Source: Sipunculus nudus
Lineage: Eukaryota; Annelida; Sipuncula; Golfingiida; Sipunculidae
DNA: 64,000 nt
Reading direction: 5' to 3'
NCBI GenBank assembly: GCA_026874595.1
Contig: CM049314.1
Span: forward strand, 73,920,300-73,984,299
The position numbers were made by a program, and so were the translations under genes. Below the pieces are notes generated by a model. The model saw nothing but the letters and a program-made list of their open reading frames with translations. It was not told where the DNA came from and did no database searches. Position 1 is the first letter of the stretch. The number at the start of each line of letters is the position of its first letter. Shown here piece by piece: positions 23,303 through 34,975 of the stretch.

Positions 23303-26300
23303 CAAGTGACCCATAGGTCATGACGCTCAGCTGCCAAGCATGACCTGCTACATCATGGGCTGAGATTAACAACTTCCAGTTAAATTTTGAAGACCCAATT
23401 TGCCAATATGTTGAAATTTTCTATGACAACACAAATATATATCACCTGTGTCTGGTTAAAATAGAGTGAATTTATTGTCAGAGAAAAAATATTGATTGTT
23501 AAGCTATCAGCAACTATTCCCAGAGCTTGCTTGATACCTGTCAGTCTCAAAAGGAACACCACAAAGGGCAAATATAAGACCAACATATATAGCAAAAATC
23601 AAGGAAATCCATGCAAGAATTATTGAGAAATGGGTGCTTCTGTTTAAATTTTATTTAATACAAGCCAACTGTACTGCACCTGTATAAACGACGGTAATAT
23701 TTATTAAGAAATATTTGACCCTATCCTTTGCAAGATAAGATTAATATACTTCCAACTGCATTCACTTTAACAGTTCCTGAGATAATATGATCAAAAGGAA
23801 TATGGTTGCCTGGTGGCCATATTCAACTTCTGACAGGTCTGAAATAAGACAACGAACATTCTCTAAATTGGATCAAACACTGAAGAAAAAGAAAACTGCA
23901 CTGAAAAAAAGGATTCCTAAGGTGGCTAACTGGCAGACATAATGGATTTCTGACAAGTCAGACATTTGATATCACACATCCTCCAATAAGAGACCAAACT
24001 TGGGGCAAATTCTCCAAAGGATGGTACAGTAATGAATGTCCAAAACAAATCAAAAGGCATGTTAAGGCCCTCATATCAGATTTATAGATATGCAAATGTA
24101 AAAAGTGTAAGTCTGATATTTTTTATTATAACTGCTTTTCAATTGGGTCAGCAGGGTAGGTAAACTGCAAAACCTGAAATAAAGGAAATGCAGAAGCATG
24201 ACTAAGAGTCTTGTAATAAAAAAAAAAAACATCCTTAATCCAGGTACACATCCACATATTATGAGAACAAACACTTGATTTTATTTGTGGTGATTTATAT
24301 ATAAATATTCCGATATCTAAGAAACTAAGTTTATTGTTATGATTCTATAAAATAAACTGCAAAATGTTCCCATCATCTAATAAATCAGTAGCTAAATCTT
24401 AATACTATACTCATAGTCTTAATGCCTGGCTGAAGCATTCCAACAACTGTGTTTTTGTTATGCAGTAACGAGGTACTTATCACTCAGCCTTATCACTTAA
24501 TAGGCTGATACAAAAGGGAGTCATATGTCACCAGTGTCACTCACAATTACAGCGACACAGTGAGATCCAGCTTGATTGCAATGGTTTTATATAAAAGAAA
24601 AATAGAGATGGTCTACAAAATTAGTTATTGCCAACATCCCTGACCAATGACCTTGGCCTTTTGCCCACATATCAACTGGATTCTTTTTAAATGATGGGTA
24701 ACTACTAACCACTTAAATCTGGTGCAATTACTTGGCAACAAATGAGTGAATAACTTTGACCTGCAACCTTTAACCTCCTGACCAGCTCACCCCAAAATCA
24801 ATCAGTTATTTCTTCAAGCAAAAAGACCCATAATATGAAGTTTGGATCAAATTGAGTGATGCATAGATGTGGCATATGTGAAAGACTGAAGGTTTGGGTT
24901 GAACAGTTTCACCAGAAATATGTTCACAAGCATTTAGAACAATTAAGTATTGTGGCCTTGACCTTTGACCTTTTGAACTCGACATCAATAGGCTTCTTCC
25001 CCTATTGGTAGGTAAGCCATATATGACAGATGGAAAGTATAGATTGAAAAGTTTGCCTGAAAATGTCTCCACATTAGAAGAGGGTGCTGTGAACTTGACC
25101 TTTGACCTCAAAATCAACAGGTCTTTTCCCCTGTTGGCAGAGAAGCAATTACAGTGCTGAAAGGTTTGGAATGAAAGGTCTAGCTTGAAATGTGTCCACA
25201 ACCTTTTAAAAAAATATATTCACAAGCATTTAGAACAATATTGTGACCTTGACCTTTTACCTTTTGAACTCAACATCAATAGGCTTCTTCCCCTATTGGT
25301 AGGTAAGCCATATATGCCAGATGGAAAGTATAGATTGAAAAATTTGCCTGAAAATTACTCCACGCAAGAAGAGGGTGCTGTGAACTTGACCTTTGACCTC
25401 AAAATCAACAGGTCTTTTCCCCTGTTGGCAGAGAAGCGATAACAGTGCTGAAAGGTTTGGAATGAAAGGTCTAGCTTGAAATGTGTCCACAACCTTTTAA
25501 AAAAATATATTCACAAGCATTTAGAACAATATTGTGACCTTGACCTTTTACCTTTTGAACTCAACATCAATAGGCTTCTTCCCCTATTGGTAGGTAAGCC
25601 ATATATGCCAGATGGAAAGTATAGATTGAAAAATTTGCCTGAAAATTACTCCACGCAAGAAGAGGGTGCTGTGAACTTGACCTTTGACCTCAAAATCAAC
25701 AGGTCTTTTCCCCTGTTGGCAGAGAAGCGATAACAGTGCTGAAAGGTTTGGAATGAAAGGTCTAGCTTGAAATGTGTCCACAACCTTTCAAAGAAGTGGA
25801 TCCTGTGACCCTGACCTTTGACCTTGTGACCTCAACATGTATAGGATTCTTCTCCCACTTAGTAGGTGAGCTATATGTGAAAGATCAAAGAATTGGGATG
25901 AAAGGTTTGGCTTAAAATGCATCCACAGGCTTTTCAAAGAAGTTGGTTCTGTGACCTTGACCTTTGACCTTGTGACCTAAAAATATTTATGGTTCTTTCC
26001 CTGTTGGTAGGTGAGCTGTATGTGAAAGATGGAAGGTTTGGGATGAAAAGTTTGGCAACAAGAATTATTTTTGGGGGGTGCAAACACACCCCATAACTTC
26101 GAGAATATAGGTCACAGTGACCTAATTTCAGGTTTGCAAGGAGATCTTTTTAGAACCTCTAAGACTGCATAGGGTTCATGGCCCTAGCCCCTAAGGTTAC
26201 GATTTGTGCCCTGCTAACGGCCGGCCGGCCGGCCGGACAGACGGAAGGACGATGGACAAAGACCCATCGCTATAGCCCAGCATGACTGAAAGTCAGCTGA

Positions 26301-26308
26301 GCTAAAAA
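23303..26308 (-). mobile_element. H3 Helentron-like element, minus orientation, 3 kb
   Basis: Read on the - strand, it starts with TTTTTTTAGCTCAGCTGAC (26291-26308) and ends with a GCAGCTGAGC-like repeat, a hairpin TGACCTATGGGTCA and CTTG (23303-23335). Near the 5' end it contains a (GGCC)n run (26219-26236). The middle carries the 'gaccttgacctttgacc' repeats and a 291-bp perfect duplication. Confidence 0.6.
24900..26060 (+). repeat. Array containing a 291-bp tandem duplication and TGACCTTTGACCT motifs
   Basis: The segment starting near 25185-25201 recurs exactly 291 bp later (25476-25492) and looks identical over its length. A diverged third copy precedes it (24900-25184) and shorter ones follow (to 26060). 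Each unit contains TTGACCTTTGACCT. The two identical 85-codon ORFs are produced by the duplication and are not treated as genes. Confidence 0.85.
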
Positions 26309-27155
26309 AAGGTAAAACCTTCAATTCATGGTGACGCTTCATCCAAACAAGTGAAGGTGAACATGGTGTGATATGGTGTTAAAACTAATGGATCTGGTGT
26401 CACTATATCATCCGGCCTGTGTTGGTCACGGGTGATTTAATTCCTTTGATAGGCTCTGTTCGGGCGAAGCTGGTCAACACTGACCTGATTGACCGAGGTA
26501 AAGGCGCACGGTATGATAAGCATCTAAGCCAAGCCGTCGGTGTACAACCTGTGTACATATGTGTTCTTGTCTTCCTTGCGCACATGGAAATATTAATAAC
26601 CATGTGATTTCTTAAATTTTCAGTCTTTCCACGATTCAAATACCCCACCATATGCGTTATGAACAAAAACAACAAAATGTTAAGCCCACAATATTTTCTG
26701 AATCTACAGTAATGAAAAGTTTTGTTTATTATTTTCTGCCTTCGCAGAATGTGAAATGAAGTGATCAGCTTTGTTTGTCTATTTCTCTCGTCACTTAGTC
26801 CCTGCACCTGTGCAATAGGGATGATAGTTGTATTGTTTATTGAAACGGTATAAAAATGTATAAAAACTGAAAATAACATAGTATCATTAAAAAAGTGAGG
26901 ATCTAAGTGAAGATATGTCGACTACTGAACATGTCAAAAACTTATCGAAGAGCCATCAAATGATCATGACATTGTCAGATCACTTAATTTTATTTTGGCA
27001 AAAATTCTTTACTCATCGAATCAAACCAATCATATCAACCATGGCCTATATTATCTCTTCCTCTCAGACTTTTTTTCACCAATTTGTAATTATTTAAGAT
27101 ATTTACCTTCAAGGTCAACTTCAGCTTAGCACCATGACCCATGGGTCCCTTGTTT
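26309..27155 (+). other. Unassigned sequence, then an H3 3'-end fragment
   Basis: 26309-26720 holds no recognised gene, although 26400-26560 is unusually GC-rich for the area. 26720-27155 matches the 3' part of the 4.5-kb H3 copy and ends CAGCTTAGC, hairpin TGACCC-at-GGGTCC, CTTG. Confidence 0.45.
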
Positions 27156-27208
27156 CAGGAAAGACTTCTTTTGTACTGTTTTCATACTTTTCAAGTAGTA
27201 ACATACCT

Positions 27209-27925
27209 TTTACCTCAAATGACTGAATGTCATCTGAGCTATAGCAATCACACTGTGTCCATCGTCCAGTTGTCCGGTAGTCTATTAACAGGGCACAAAG
27301 CATAAATGCTGGTCCATAAAAAATCTCCCTGGTCACTTAAATTTAGGTCACTGAGTTATGGGGTCTGTCTGTGCACCCTAGGTTAATTAAAATTTCGATA
27401 CAATAGCTCCAGTATCTAAATACATGATGCATCCATTGCCATGATTCTTTCTATCCATATGGATCATCAATAGTTTTATCAGTTCCTCAAGGCTGGTCTC
27501 ACCACATTGTTTAATTAATATTTTCGCATTTTTCTCTTATTTTATGACCTTTAAATTAAGCAGTCCGGCTCTTAACAGGGCCAAAACTGTAATTGTAAAA
27601 GCTAAAGACTAAAAAAAAATACACCTGCCACCATTTTTGCACAGTGTCCTTCTGTTTGTCTGCTGTGGGATTAAATCACTCATACACAAGTAGTGGTTTG
27701 ACTTATCTGCCTAAAATTTTGCATATGTATAAAACTTGGACAGCTTTCTGGATTTTGTGGTAGGTGGCGCAGCCTACATACACATTTCGGCTGCAGACAT
27801 CCATGCTAATATGCAACACACCTCACTCTATTTCCTCTTGCCACTCAACCCATGCCTCACTTCACCCGTCCCACTCTGATTTCGATGGATACATGTTGTT
27901 GCTTGTGGACTACCCATATTTCTAG
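27209..27925 (+). mobile_element. H3 5' fragment followed by a truncated H1 copy
   Basis: 27209-27600 begins with a diverged H3 start ('gactgaatgtcatctgagct') and one monomer. At about 27611 it passes into H1 sequence (CACCTGCCACCATTTTTGC), which ends with the H1 terminus and CTAG at 27922-27925. Confidence 0.6.
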
Positions 27926-28098
27926 TTTTAAAATGTCCTAGTCCGAAACTTGCTGGTCCAAAACATCTATCTTGCTGAAATCATAATAAAAAGGTAGATA
28001 TGCAGGACATAAGAAGATCAATATTAAATTTTAAAAATAATCCTCCATTCATACTCCCAAACTTTGGACAGGTTCGCATTAGGCCTGTAGGCATTGAT
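27926..28098 (+). mobile_element. H4 3'-end fragment (same H1/H4 junction as at 7123)
   Basis: It is collinear with 7124-7298 and ends CAGGTTCGC, AGGCCT-gt-AGGC, ATTG. The shared H1-H4 junction shows that a composite of the two was copied. Confidence 0.6.
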
Positions 28099-28120
28099 TT
28101 TTAATTCTATGTATTCTTCA

Positions 28121-28896
28121 TCATCTAAAAGTGAACAATTTAATTTCCAGAATCCTGGTCCTCTTGGGTTGGTTATTTCTTTTTATTGAAATTTGAACTG
28201 CCAGATGATCAGTTTTATAACTATTTTGTATTTCTGTATGACATATAAAATCTCTAAGTTCATGTGACGTTAGAAAGAAATCTAACCTGCTTTGAACTTT
28301 TGTAGGGTTTCCCCGACTCCATGTATATTGTTTTAATTGGGATGCTGTTTTCTCCAAATATCTTCCATATTGTAATCTTCACACCATTGATTTAATACTG
28401 TTCTTGAATGTTTATGAGTTAATATCTTGCTTCCAAAGTATCTTTATCATTATCCATTACTAAATTAAAGTCGCAACCCCCCCCCCCCCAAAAAAAAAAT
28501 ACACTTATCATTGGATATCATATTAATCTTTTCTAGTACCTTATTATAAAAACCTGGTTCATCATAATTTGGCCTATATATTGTCACTAAGGTTAATCTG
28601 TGGTCACCAATTGTTACATCACAAATAATAAATCTTCCATTGTCGTATGTAATTACCTCATGAATTTTTACCACGGCATTATTTTGTAATAGTATACAAT
28701 TACCTCTGGCATTGTATTACCCTTATAATATATATATGTCCCTACTCTGCTCGCATCTGAGCTTGACTGTTTACCTTGCTATGAGATTCCTGTAAAAAAA
28801 ATCCTTTCTTCTTTTCTATTAAGCCAACAGTTCTCTCCTTTTCCTAGAGTCAGCTATTCCCCTGGTATTCAAAGGATTTGTGCTTATACTTGTCAT
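28121..28896 (-). pseudogene. LINE endonuclease (APE/EEP-type) domain relic
   Basis: Minus-strand fragments in three frames together resemble the endonuclease of a non-LTR retrotransposon. First is a start region with NTRGIADSRKRRELL (ATG at 28896), then FLQESHSKV (28800-28770; family motif F-L-Q-E-T-H), then VTIGDHRLTLVTIYRPNYDE with an FFLGGG segment (family G-G-D-F-N; 28674-28465), and last SRLDFFLTS and KTDHLAVQ (family S-R-I-D, S-D-H; 28357-28121). Frameshifts, stops and a poly-C/poly-A tract break it. No reverse transcriptase follows; an H4 fragment borders it at 28098. Confidence 0.7.
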
Positions 28897-29224
28897 CTTA
28901 AGTTTTTTGTACAATAACTACCCTTTTGTGTTTCTACGTTACTTTACTGATGCAAAATAAATCCTTTGGTTTTTGTTACCCTGCTATCACTTATACACAC
29001 ATTTTTTCGGCATTTTTTCCTTACTGACCATAACTGACAATGAGAGCTGATAATAATATTCCGGCTTATACAACAGTTAGCCCAAAGAGCCCAAATGTCG
29101 AATCACGCACCTATACAGCGCCGACTATGCCGTGTCACACAACAAGGAACGCTTTCTAACATTTAACTGCCTATAATACTACTCAAATCAGGAAACCCTA
29201 CATATATAGGATTTGCCAGTTTTT
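28897..29224. other. No feature recognised
   Basis: About 330 bp between the LINE relic and a tandem array. No ORF, splice-flanked exon or known repeat terminus could be supported. Confidence 0.4.
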
Positions 29225-29620
29225 GTCCACTTGACGAGTCGCGAACGTGCAAAAACGAGTCGCTATCAGTCGTCATGCAAGATGCCAGTACGAGTGCCAA
29301 CGTTATCACTTGACGAGTGATTTGCGCCTCGTTTAGTGGTCATTACGAGTCGCTAACGTGTATAAACGAGCCGGAACCTATCGTCAAGATGAAAATACGA
29401 GTTACCACATTAAGAGTACCGCTCGTCGTGTGGTCAATAACGACTCGTCATTTCTTATTTACGAGTTGCAAACGTGTAAAAACGAGTCGGAACCAGTCGT
29501 CAAGATGAAAATACGAGTTACCACATTAAGAGTACTGCTCATCAAGTGGTCAGTAACGACTTGTCATTTCTTATTTACGAGTCGCGAACGTCTATAAACG
29601 AGTTAATAATAGTCTCGTGA
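29225..29620 (+). repeat. ~116-bp tandem array, ACGAGT-rich
   Basis: About 3.4 units with period 113-117 bp (starts near 29231, 29344, 29460, 29577). Each has 'acgagtcgcgaacgtg' and 'aaaatacgagttaccac' segments. The ORFs overlapping it follow the repeat. Confidence 0.85.
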
Positions 29621-30600
29621 AGTGGTTATAGTAGCAACTTGCTAAAAGAGTCTTCAGTACACAGAAGAATCGCCAGTATACAGAATAGAGTCCGTGCATG
29701 ATTTTTAACAAGAAAAAAAAATAATATTGTAGATTGTATTGTGATCAACAAACAACGAGTCGTTATGCATTATTTAAGAGTTATCAAGATACAAAGCAAA
29801 AAAAAATAGAAAAAGATCAATTCCAATTCAGTTAAATCAATTTATTAAGTTCAAGTTCAGCTCACAATTCTGGCAGTTGCCCATCATTTGAGTAAAAGAG
29901 ACTTCATAATGGTCAATATGCTGCAGGGATGTGTGTAATTACAGGTGGTATCTGTTATATTAACTTAAAACCATGTCCTATTACTCTTACTATTACCATA
30001 TTATGTAGTTTACATTGTTTATACTTTGCAAAATAAACATGTACACCAGTAGATAAGTGGACCAAGTTACAGATAAACAATTGGGTATGTGAATTTTCTC
30101 CGCACCCCAAGCATTTCATTTAACTGTTTCTAACATATTACTGAAACTATATACAGAAATAAATTTGTTGAAAAATATCCACCAGAGAGATAAATAGGGA
30201 TGAATATTTACAGTAAACGATATAGAACGTAAAAATTTCTGTTAAAAATTGGGTTCAATATTTAATGAAGTGCAATTTTTATGAATATTTATGCATGTTG
30301 GAGCCTGTTTGAGGATCTGGCCCATTTGTCGATGGCCAGATATTAGGATCTGCATATTGGCAGCCCAATAACGGATTTGATACGATGCACTTTCTGGCCC
30401 ATCTGCCGATGGGCTTGGCCCAAAAACTGATTTTAGTTTTTGTTAGTTATACGTAATTATTTTATTATCTTGATAACGTTTAAGTTATATACCAGTAACC
30501 TGGTAGGTCAGCATTAGTTCTTACAGTTTGATAACACACAGTTTGACAACACACGCTATCGCGAACTAATGCGCACATCAGTAACGTCTTATCAAGCAAG
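29621..30600. other. No feature recognised
   Basis: About 1 kb of AT-rich sequence upstream of the protease relic. 30300-30430 is richer in G and C and has two 'tctggcccat' words, but no gene could be supported. Confidence 0.4.
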
Positions 30601-31137
30601 ATGTCAGGTATCATCACCAACCAAAGGTATGACGACATTCTGAATCATTTGCAAAACCCACATGTTCCAACAGATCTTCACTTAAAGTTCTATGTAAAAT
30701 CTAAAGGATTCAAAATTATAGATTTGCCTGCTCTTGGGGTGTCCAACACACTTGTTATTCCCTCTAAAGACATTCCAGCTGGCGCCTTTTTCCAAATTTT
30801 GCATGCAGATAAAAATCATTGGATTACCATATCAAACATTGGACAGCCCAAAAACTGTGTCGCCATATATGACTCAATGGTAAAGAAACCCACCCATAGA
30901 GGAAACTATAAGGATCTAATCCGAAACTTCACCAGCAGTCAACACCCTAGGATGCTTGTGATGAACGTCCATAGACAAGACAAATGCAAGTGACTGTGGC
31001 GATTTTGCCTTGGCCTTTGCAAAGACACTACTCTCCAGCAATGAGCCCTGCAGCCAAACTACATTAACCCTCGGCTTCATCTCTGTGATAAACTGAAGAA
31101 AGGAGTACTGCCCGACTTCCCTGCTGCTCTCATTACC
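30601..31137 (+). pseudogene. Ulp1/C48-like cysteine protease, frameshifted
   Basis: The first 130 codons are open and include FFQILHADKNHWITIS and VAIYDS, which fit the catalytic His (H-W) and Asp region of Ulp1/SENP-like (C48) proteases. The expected catalytic Cys block follows in the +1 frame as ASDCGDFALAFAKTL (about 30987-31030), and the C-terminal block LHLCDKLKKGVLPDFP continues in another frame (about 31078-31125). Two small indels, near 30979 and 31075, therefore separate the three blocks. C48-like proteases occur both as host proteins and as cargo of several DNA transposons. The neighbouring transposase-like fragment favours the latter. Confidence 0.7.
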
Positions 31138-31537
31138 TCATCCAGCTGGTATGTCCTACACTGTATAGAAGACTATTAACCAAATTCCTGGTATTCTTAA
31201 AGCGGTTAAGTGCAAACACATGCAGTTTACACGCATTGTCATAAATCACAGTTGTGTGCATTTTTGAAAACCGGCGGACAAAGATTTCGAACGCTGTCTG
31301 TTGAGACTTCGCAGACGACATAACCTGGAACCCAAGGCAAACTCCATGGTGACAGAAAATAGTGAATAAGCCGGGTGTAAGCCTTGAATGTTTCATGCTG
31401 ACTTTTCGGCAGCCACCCTCAGAGAATTGGGTGGACTTGTCCTTGTCAGCGGCATAGGATGCAATTGCATTACGATATAGTGGCATGGTAAACTTGGAAA
31501 AATATAAGCAGCTCTTGGACTTGAAGGGGCATTCTAC
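31133..31537 (-). pseudogene. Transposase-like fragment (KDZ/CxC-type suspected)
   Basis: The minus-strand frame is open from 31537 (first ATG at 31486). It reads RLTPGLFTIFCHHGVCLGF, later FEIFVRRFSKM, VIYDNACKLH, ALNR and FKNTRNLV. The G-L-F-T-x-x-C-x-H-G and Y-D-N-A-C blocks are typical of a large transposase-derived family in aquatic animals, which I associate with the Kyakuja-Dileera-Zisupton group. That family assignment is from memory and is the weak point. It ends tail-to-tail with the C48 relic, overlapping by a few bases, and lacks both ends of a full transposase. Confidence 0.5.
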
Positions 31538-31689
31538 CTACTCTAGCATTGCCGTTATCAAAGCTCCAAGAGTTTCATTTGTTTCAGGCAATGATATCAC
31601 AAATAGATATCAAGAGTATTCATGAATACCACTGCAGTGGATCCGTTGAATGGTTAATAAAATAACAGTACAAGCAAATATACATATAT

Positions 31690-32122
31690 ATGCAGGATTT
31701 AGGAATTGAGACCTGCTCACAAATAAGGAAACTGCATGAGTAGGAAAGGCGATGCATGTATATAACCCCATGGGGTCTTTGTGTGCTTTATGGTCACTGA
31801 TGGGTACTAATTGCTCACAGCAGGGGTCAAGGGGGAGCGATCAGCATCACAGCCCTGCGAGGAAGTCGCTGGCTTCGCCGGGCCTCTTGCGTAATCCAGC
31901 TGGAAGTGCATGGACCAGTGCCGACAGTCACCGGACCGGACATTAAAGCAGGCTTTCCATTCATACGCTGATAAACGGGTACCAATACGGGAACCAATAT
32001 GACCGGGGGTACGAATACGTTTAGTGTTTTCACTTAACTATATGTTCGTCAAAGAAGTTAACTAGACCTAAACACAGTAAATTTACGTATAAAAAGCCAT
32101 GTATAAGCGTATTTGTTTTATT

Positions 32123-32165
<43 letters not shown>

Positions 32166-32760
32166 ATTTTATCTTCTTGAAAGATGAAAATCAAAATAAA
32201 AATTCCTTTAGGATGGGGGGTGGGGGGGGGGGGGGGGTGGTAAAATTGACGTGGGCGGTGCTTGAGAACCATGCCTTTTTGGCAATTTTTTTTTTTTTTG
32301 CAGTTTCTCATTACACTTAATAATTAACTGTGAAGTAATCACTGGGTATGGTTAACTTAAAGTTTATTTGAACTTGGAGCTTAATATGGTGAATTTATTA
32401 TAAACTGAATCACTTAATAACTGGAGAATGCAATGACGGCACACGTGTACAAAAGGACGACAACAGGGCCCACTTTATGACCTGTAGCCTCAAGAGTAAG
32501 GAATTTGGACCTGCATGCTCACAAATGAGGAATATACTTGAGTGGAACACGCTGTATATATATATAACCATCTGGGGTATTAGTGTGCCTTATTGGTCAC
32601 TAACCCACAGCAGGGTCAAGGGGTCAGCATCACCGCGCAGACGTTTGGCTGGTGGCATCGCCTTGCCGCTTACGTAATCGGACCAGAGCTGCAGGGACCA
32701 GAGCTTACGATTAACCGGACGGACATTAAGGATACGCCTAGACAATATTAAGGCCAAATC
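31690..32760 (+). repeat. Diverged direct repeat pair (31690-31960 and 32480-32740)
   Basis: Both copies contain a 'tatataacc...ggggt' segment, a CAGCAGGG(G)TCAAGG segment, 'cagcatcac', a GC-rich stretch, 'acgtaatc' or 'gcgtaatcc', and 'ccggac(g)gacattaa'. Spacing is about 790 bp. The family is not recognised. A (CT)n run (32131-32160) and a poly-G run (32214-32238) lie between them. Confidence 0.55.
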
Positions 32761-33217
32761 ATATCACCCCAAGACCTTAATAGTTCAAAAGGCGTAACAG
32801 GAATTCTTGTAGTACGAGTATAAATATAGTACTCACGATGTTTTAAGGATACAATTCACGCCAACAACAGCACTCGATGGGATTCCCATCCTCCATATAT
32901 AATATATTCTCTACATGAATAAAGTCTTCGTTATATGAAAATATTGTAACATATGAAAAAAATTAAAGACGAAGTGACAGACGCAACTTAAAACATTATT
33001 GAATGTTTCACCACCAGTCATAGGCCTATGTACAAAATATACAAGTAATTGAATTTTTTGTTATGCAGGGTTATTCCAGCGCATGCAGTTATATTCCATA
33101 TTTGTGAAAAGGCCCTAATCCTAAATTCACCAGAAATATATCTTGTCAGGTGGCCTCCGTATACTTAATTATATGCCTGTTCAGTTGCCTTATACTTTCC
33201 GTTTAGTTGTTTTAAAA
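32761..33217. other. No feature recognised
   Basis: AT-rich sequence with no supported gene or repeat terminus. Confidence 0.4.
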
Positions 33218-33511
33218 CAGGGGCGTCAATATAGGGGGGGGGGGGATGGGGGTATATATATCCCCCACTTTTTGGCAAGGGGGAAATGGTCAATGTTATC
33301 ATCCCCCCCCCCACTTTTCAGAGAATAATATAATAATATTGCAAATGAAATTAATTAATAAATAGAATTAAAGACTTTGGATTCATTTACTAAAAAATGT
33401 TATATCTAAACCTTGCTTAGAATTCACGAATACACTTTTTTTCTAAAACATTATACTTATCTGAAATATGATTGAGTTTATATATATATATATTACAATT
33501 ATATATATATA

Positions 33512-33547
<36 letters not shown>

Positions 33548-33602
33548 TTATATATATACACAAACTCATCCCCCCACCCTGGGAGAAAAATTGACGCCAC
33601 TG
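33218..33602 (+). mobile_element. Small hAT-like MITE
   Basis: The ends are inverted: CAGGGGCGTCAAT on the left and ATTGACGCCACTG on the right (12 of 13 bases). The CAG-N-GGCGT type terminus is characteristic of hAT elements. The interior has G- and C-runs that can fold back and a (TA)n tract (about 33480-33560). A GTTGTTT word lies outside both ends, but an exact 8-bp target duplication adjacent to the ends is not seen. Confidence 0.55.
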
Positions 33603-33662
33603 GTTGTTTAGTGTTTAAATGAGATTCATCTGGAAAAGTATGTTATCCATAAACAGTAATTG

Positions 33663-34352
33663 TATCCGCCAAAACAGAGTTTTACGGATACTGTGTTTTC
33701 AGCCCACCGCTGCCGCCGCGTAGGTGTCCGGAGAACTCCTCCGTAATTGCTGGGCGGAATTTTGCGAAACCCGGGATTATGTTTAGGTCACATGTGAACT
33801 GCTGCGCCCCTATTTTGTTTTGACCTCTGACCTTTCCTCTGCGCTCTGCGTCCGTTTGTGCGTCTGTTTCCACACATAAAACCACATATCTCGGGAACCG
33901 TTTGACCGATCAGGAAATTTTTTTTGCACAAATGTAGCCCTTGGAGAGCATTATAATATACACAAAAAATGGTGGCGCCACCTGCAACCATGTTTGCACA
34001 GTGTCCATCTGTTCGTCTGCCTTGGGTTAAAATCACTCCTATCTCTGCAGTGATTTGACTAATTCACTTGAAATTCGGCATGCGTATACATGCTTGATAG
34101 CTTTTTTTATTTTATGACAGGTGGCGCCACCTACATTCACGTTTACGCTGCAGACATCCAAGCTCATATCTCGGGAACCGTTTGACCGATTGGGCCAAAA
34201 TTTTGCGCCACCTGCAGCCATTTTTGCACAGCTCCCGTCTGTTTGTCTGCCATGGGATAAAATCACTCATATCTCGGCAGTGGTTTGACATATCCGCCTA
34301 AAATTGTGCAGGTTTATACATCCCCTACAGCTCTCTTGATTTTATGACAGGT
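33663..34352 (+). mobile_element. H1 repeat (host copy), segment 1 of 3
   Basis: It starts with TATCCGCCAAAA (33663) and has H1 monomers with GGTGGCGCCACC. It is cut at 34352 within 'tttatgacaggt' by the gypsy array and resumes at 48090. The last four bases, AGGT, are the target duplication. Confidence 0.75.
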
Positions 34353-34959
34353 TGTAGAGATCCCCCGATAAGTCATGATGCAGCCGATAAATATAAAACG
34401 TTTATTTGTAGAATATAACTTGATACAGGCATAAACATCGATGGTATTTGATAATAATAAGTTGACAAGTATGAGCCGGACTTCCGAACGGCTCTCAGTC
34501 TGACCTTCAACTGACTCGGCCTAGGCTCTCTACCAGCCGACCGCTACCCTGATTGCAATTAGCAACTGAGAAGGCATCAGTACCTTGATAATTAGAGGAG
34601 GCGTGGACGTAACTAAAGGTATAGGAAGTAATCTTAATTAGAGTGTTGTGTCACCTCAAGCTGAGTGAACAGATTGTGGATGACACGTAACTAGAAGTAT
34701 TGTTATGTAAACTGCATGGGGTCTATGTCTATATACAATGTACGTTTCAATGTCGCATTAGTGTCAGCGTTTAAGTATGCCCGAATGATGTAATATACCT
34801 TATACAATGTGTTTGAATAACTAGTGGTCCTGACATTATGAATCACAACTAAATACTACACTAAAATATAACATTAAACTATATAGAATACATGCAAACT
34901 ATTACACTAAAATATAACTTTAAAATATATAGAATACCTATAAGAGTTGATACTCTACA
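34353..34959 (-). repeat. LTR 1 (3' LTR of gypsy element A)
   Basis: A 607-bp LTR bounded by TGTAGAG and CTCTACA, a 7-bp inverted terminus with TG...CA. It is preceded by AGGT (34349-34352). It carries at least five differences that are absent from both LTR 2 and LTR 3. Confidence 0.95.
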
Positions 34960-34975
34960 CACCTCCCCCATCTAT
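34960..34975 (-). promoter_or_regulatory. Polypurine tract of element A
   Basis: On the - strand GATGGGGGAGGTG lies immediately upstream of the 3' LTR, the expected plus-strand primer position. The same tract occurs beside LTR 2 at about 40826. Confidence 0.7.

Noticed and set aside
25185-25733. Two identical 85-codon ORFs
   Set aside because: Identity is explained by the 291-bp tandem duplication; the peptide resembles no protein and overlaps repeat monomers.
32099-32320. Leucine/serine and arginine/glutamate ORFs
   Set aside because: Produced by (CT)n and poly-G tracts.
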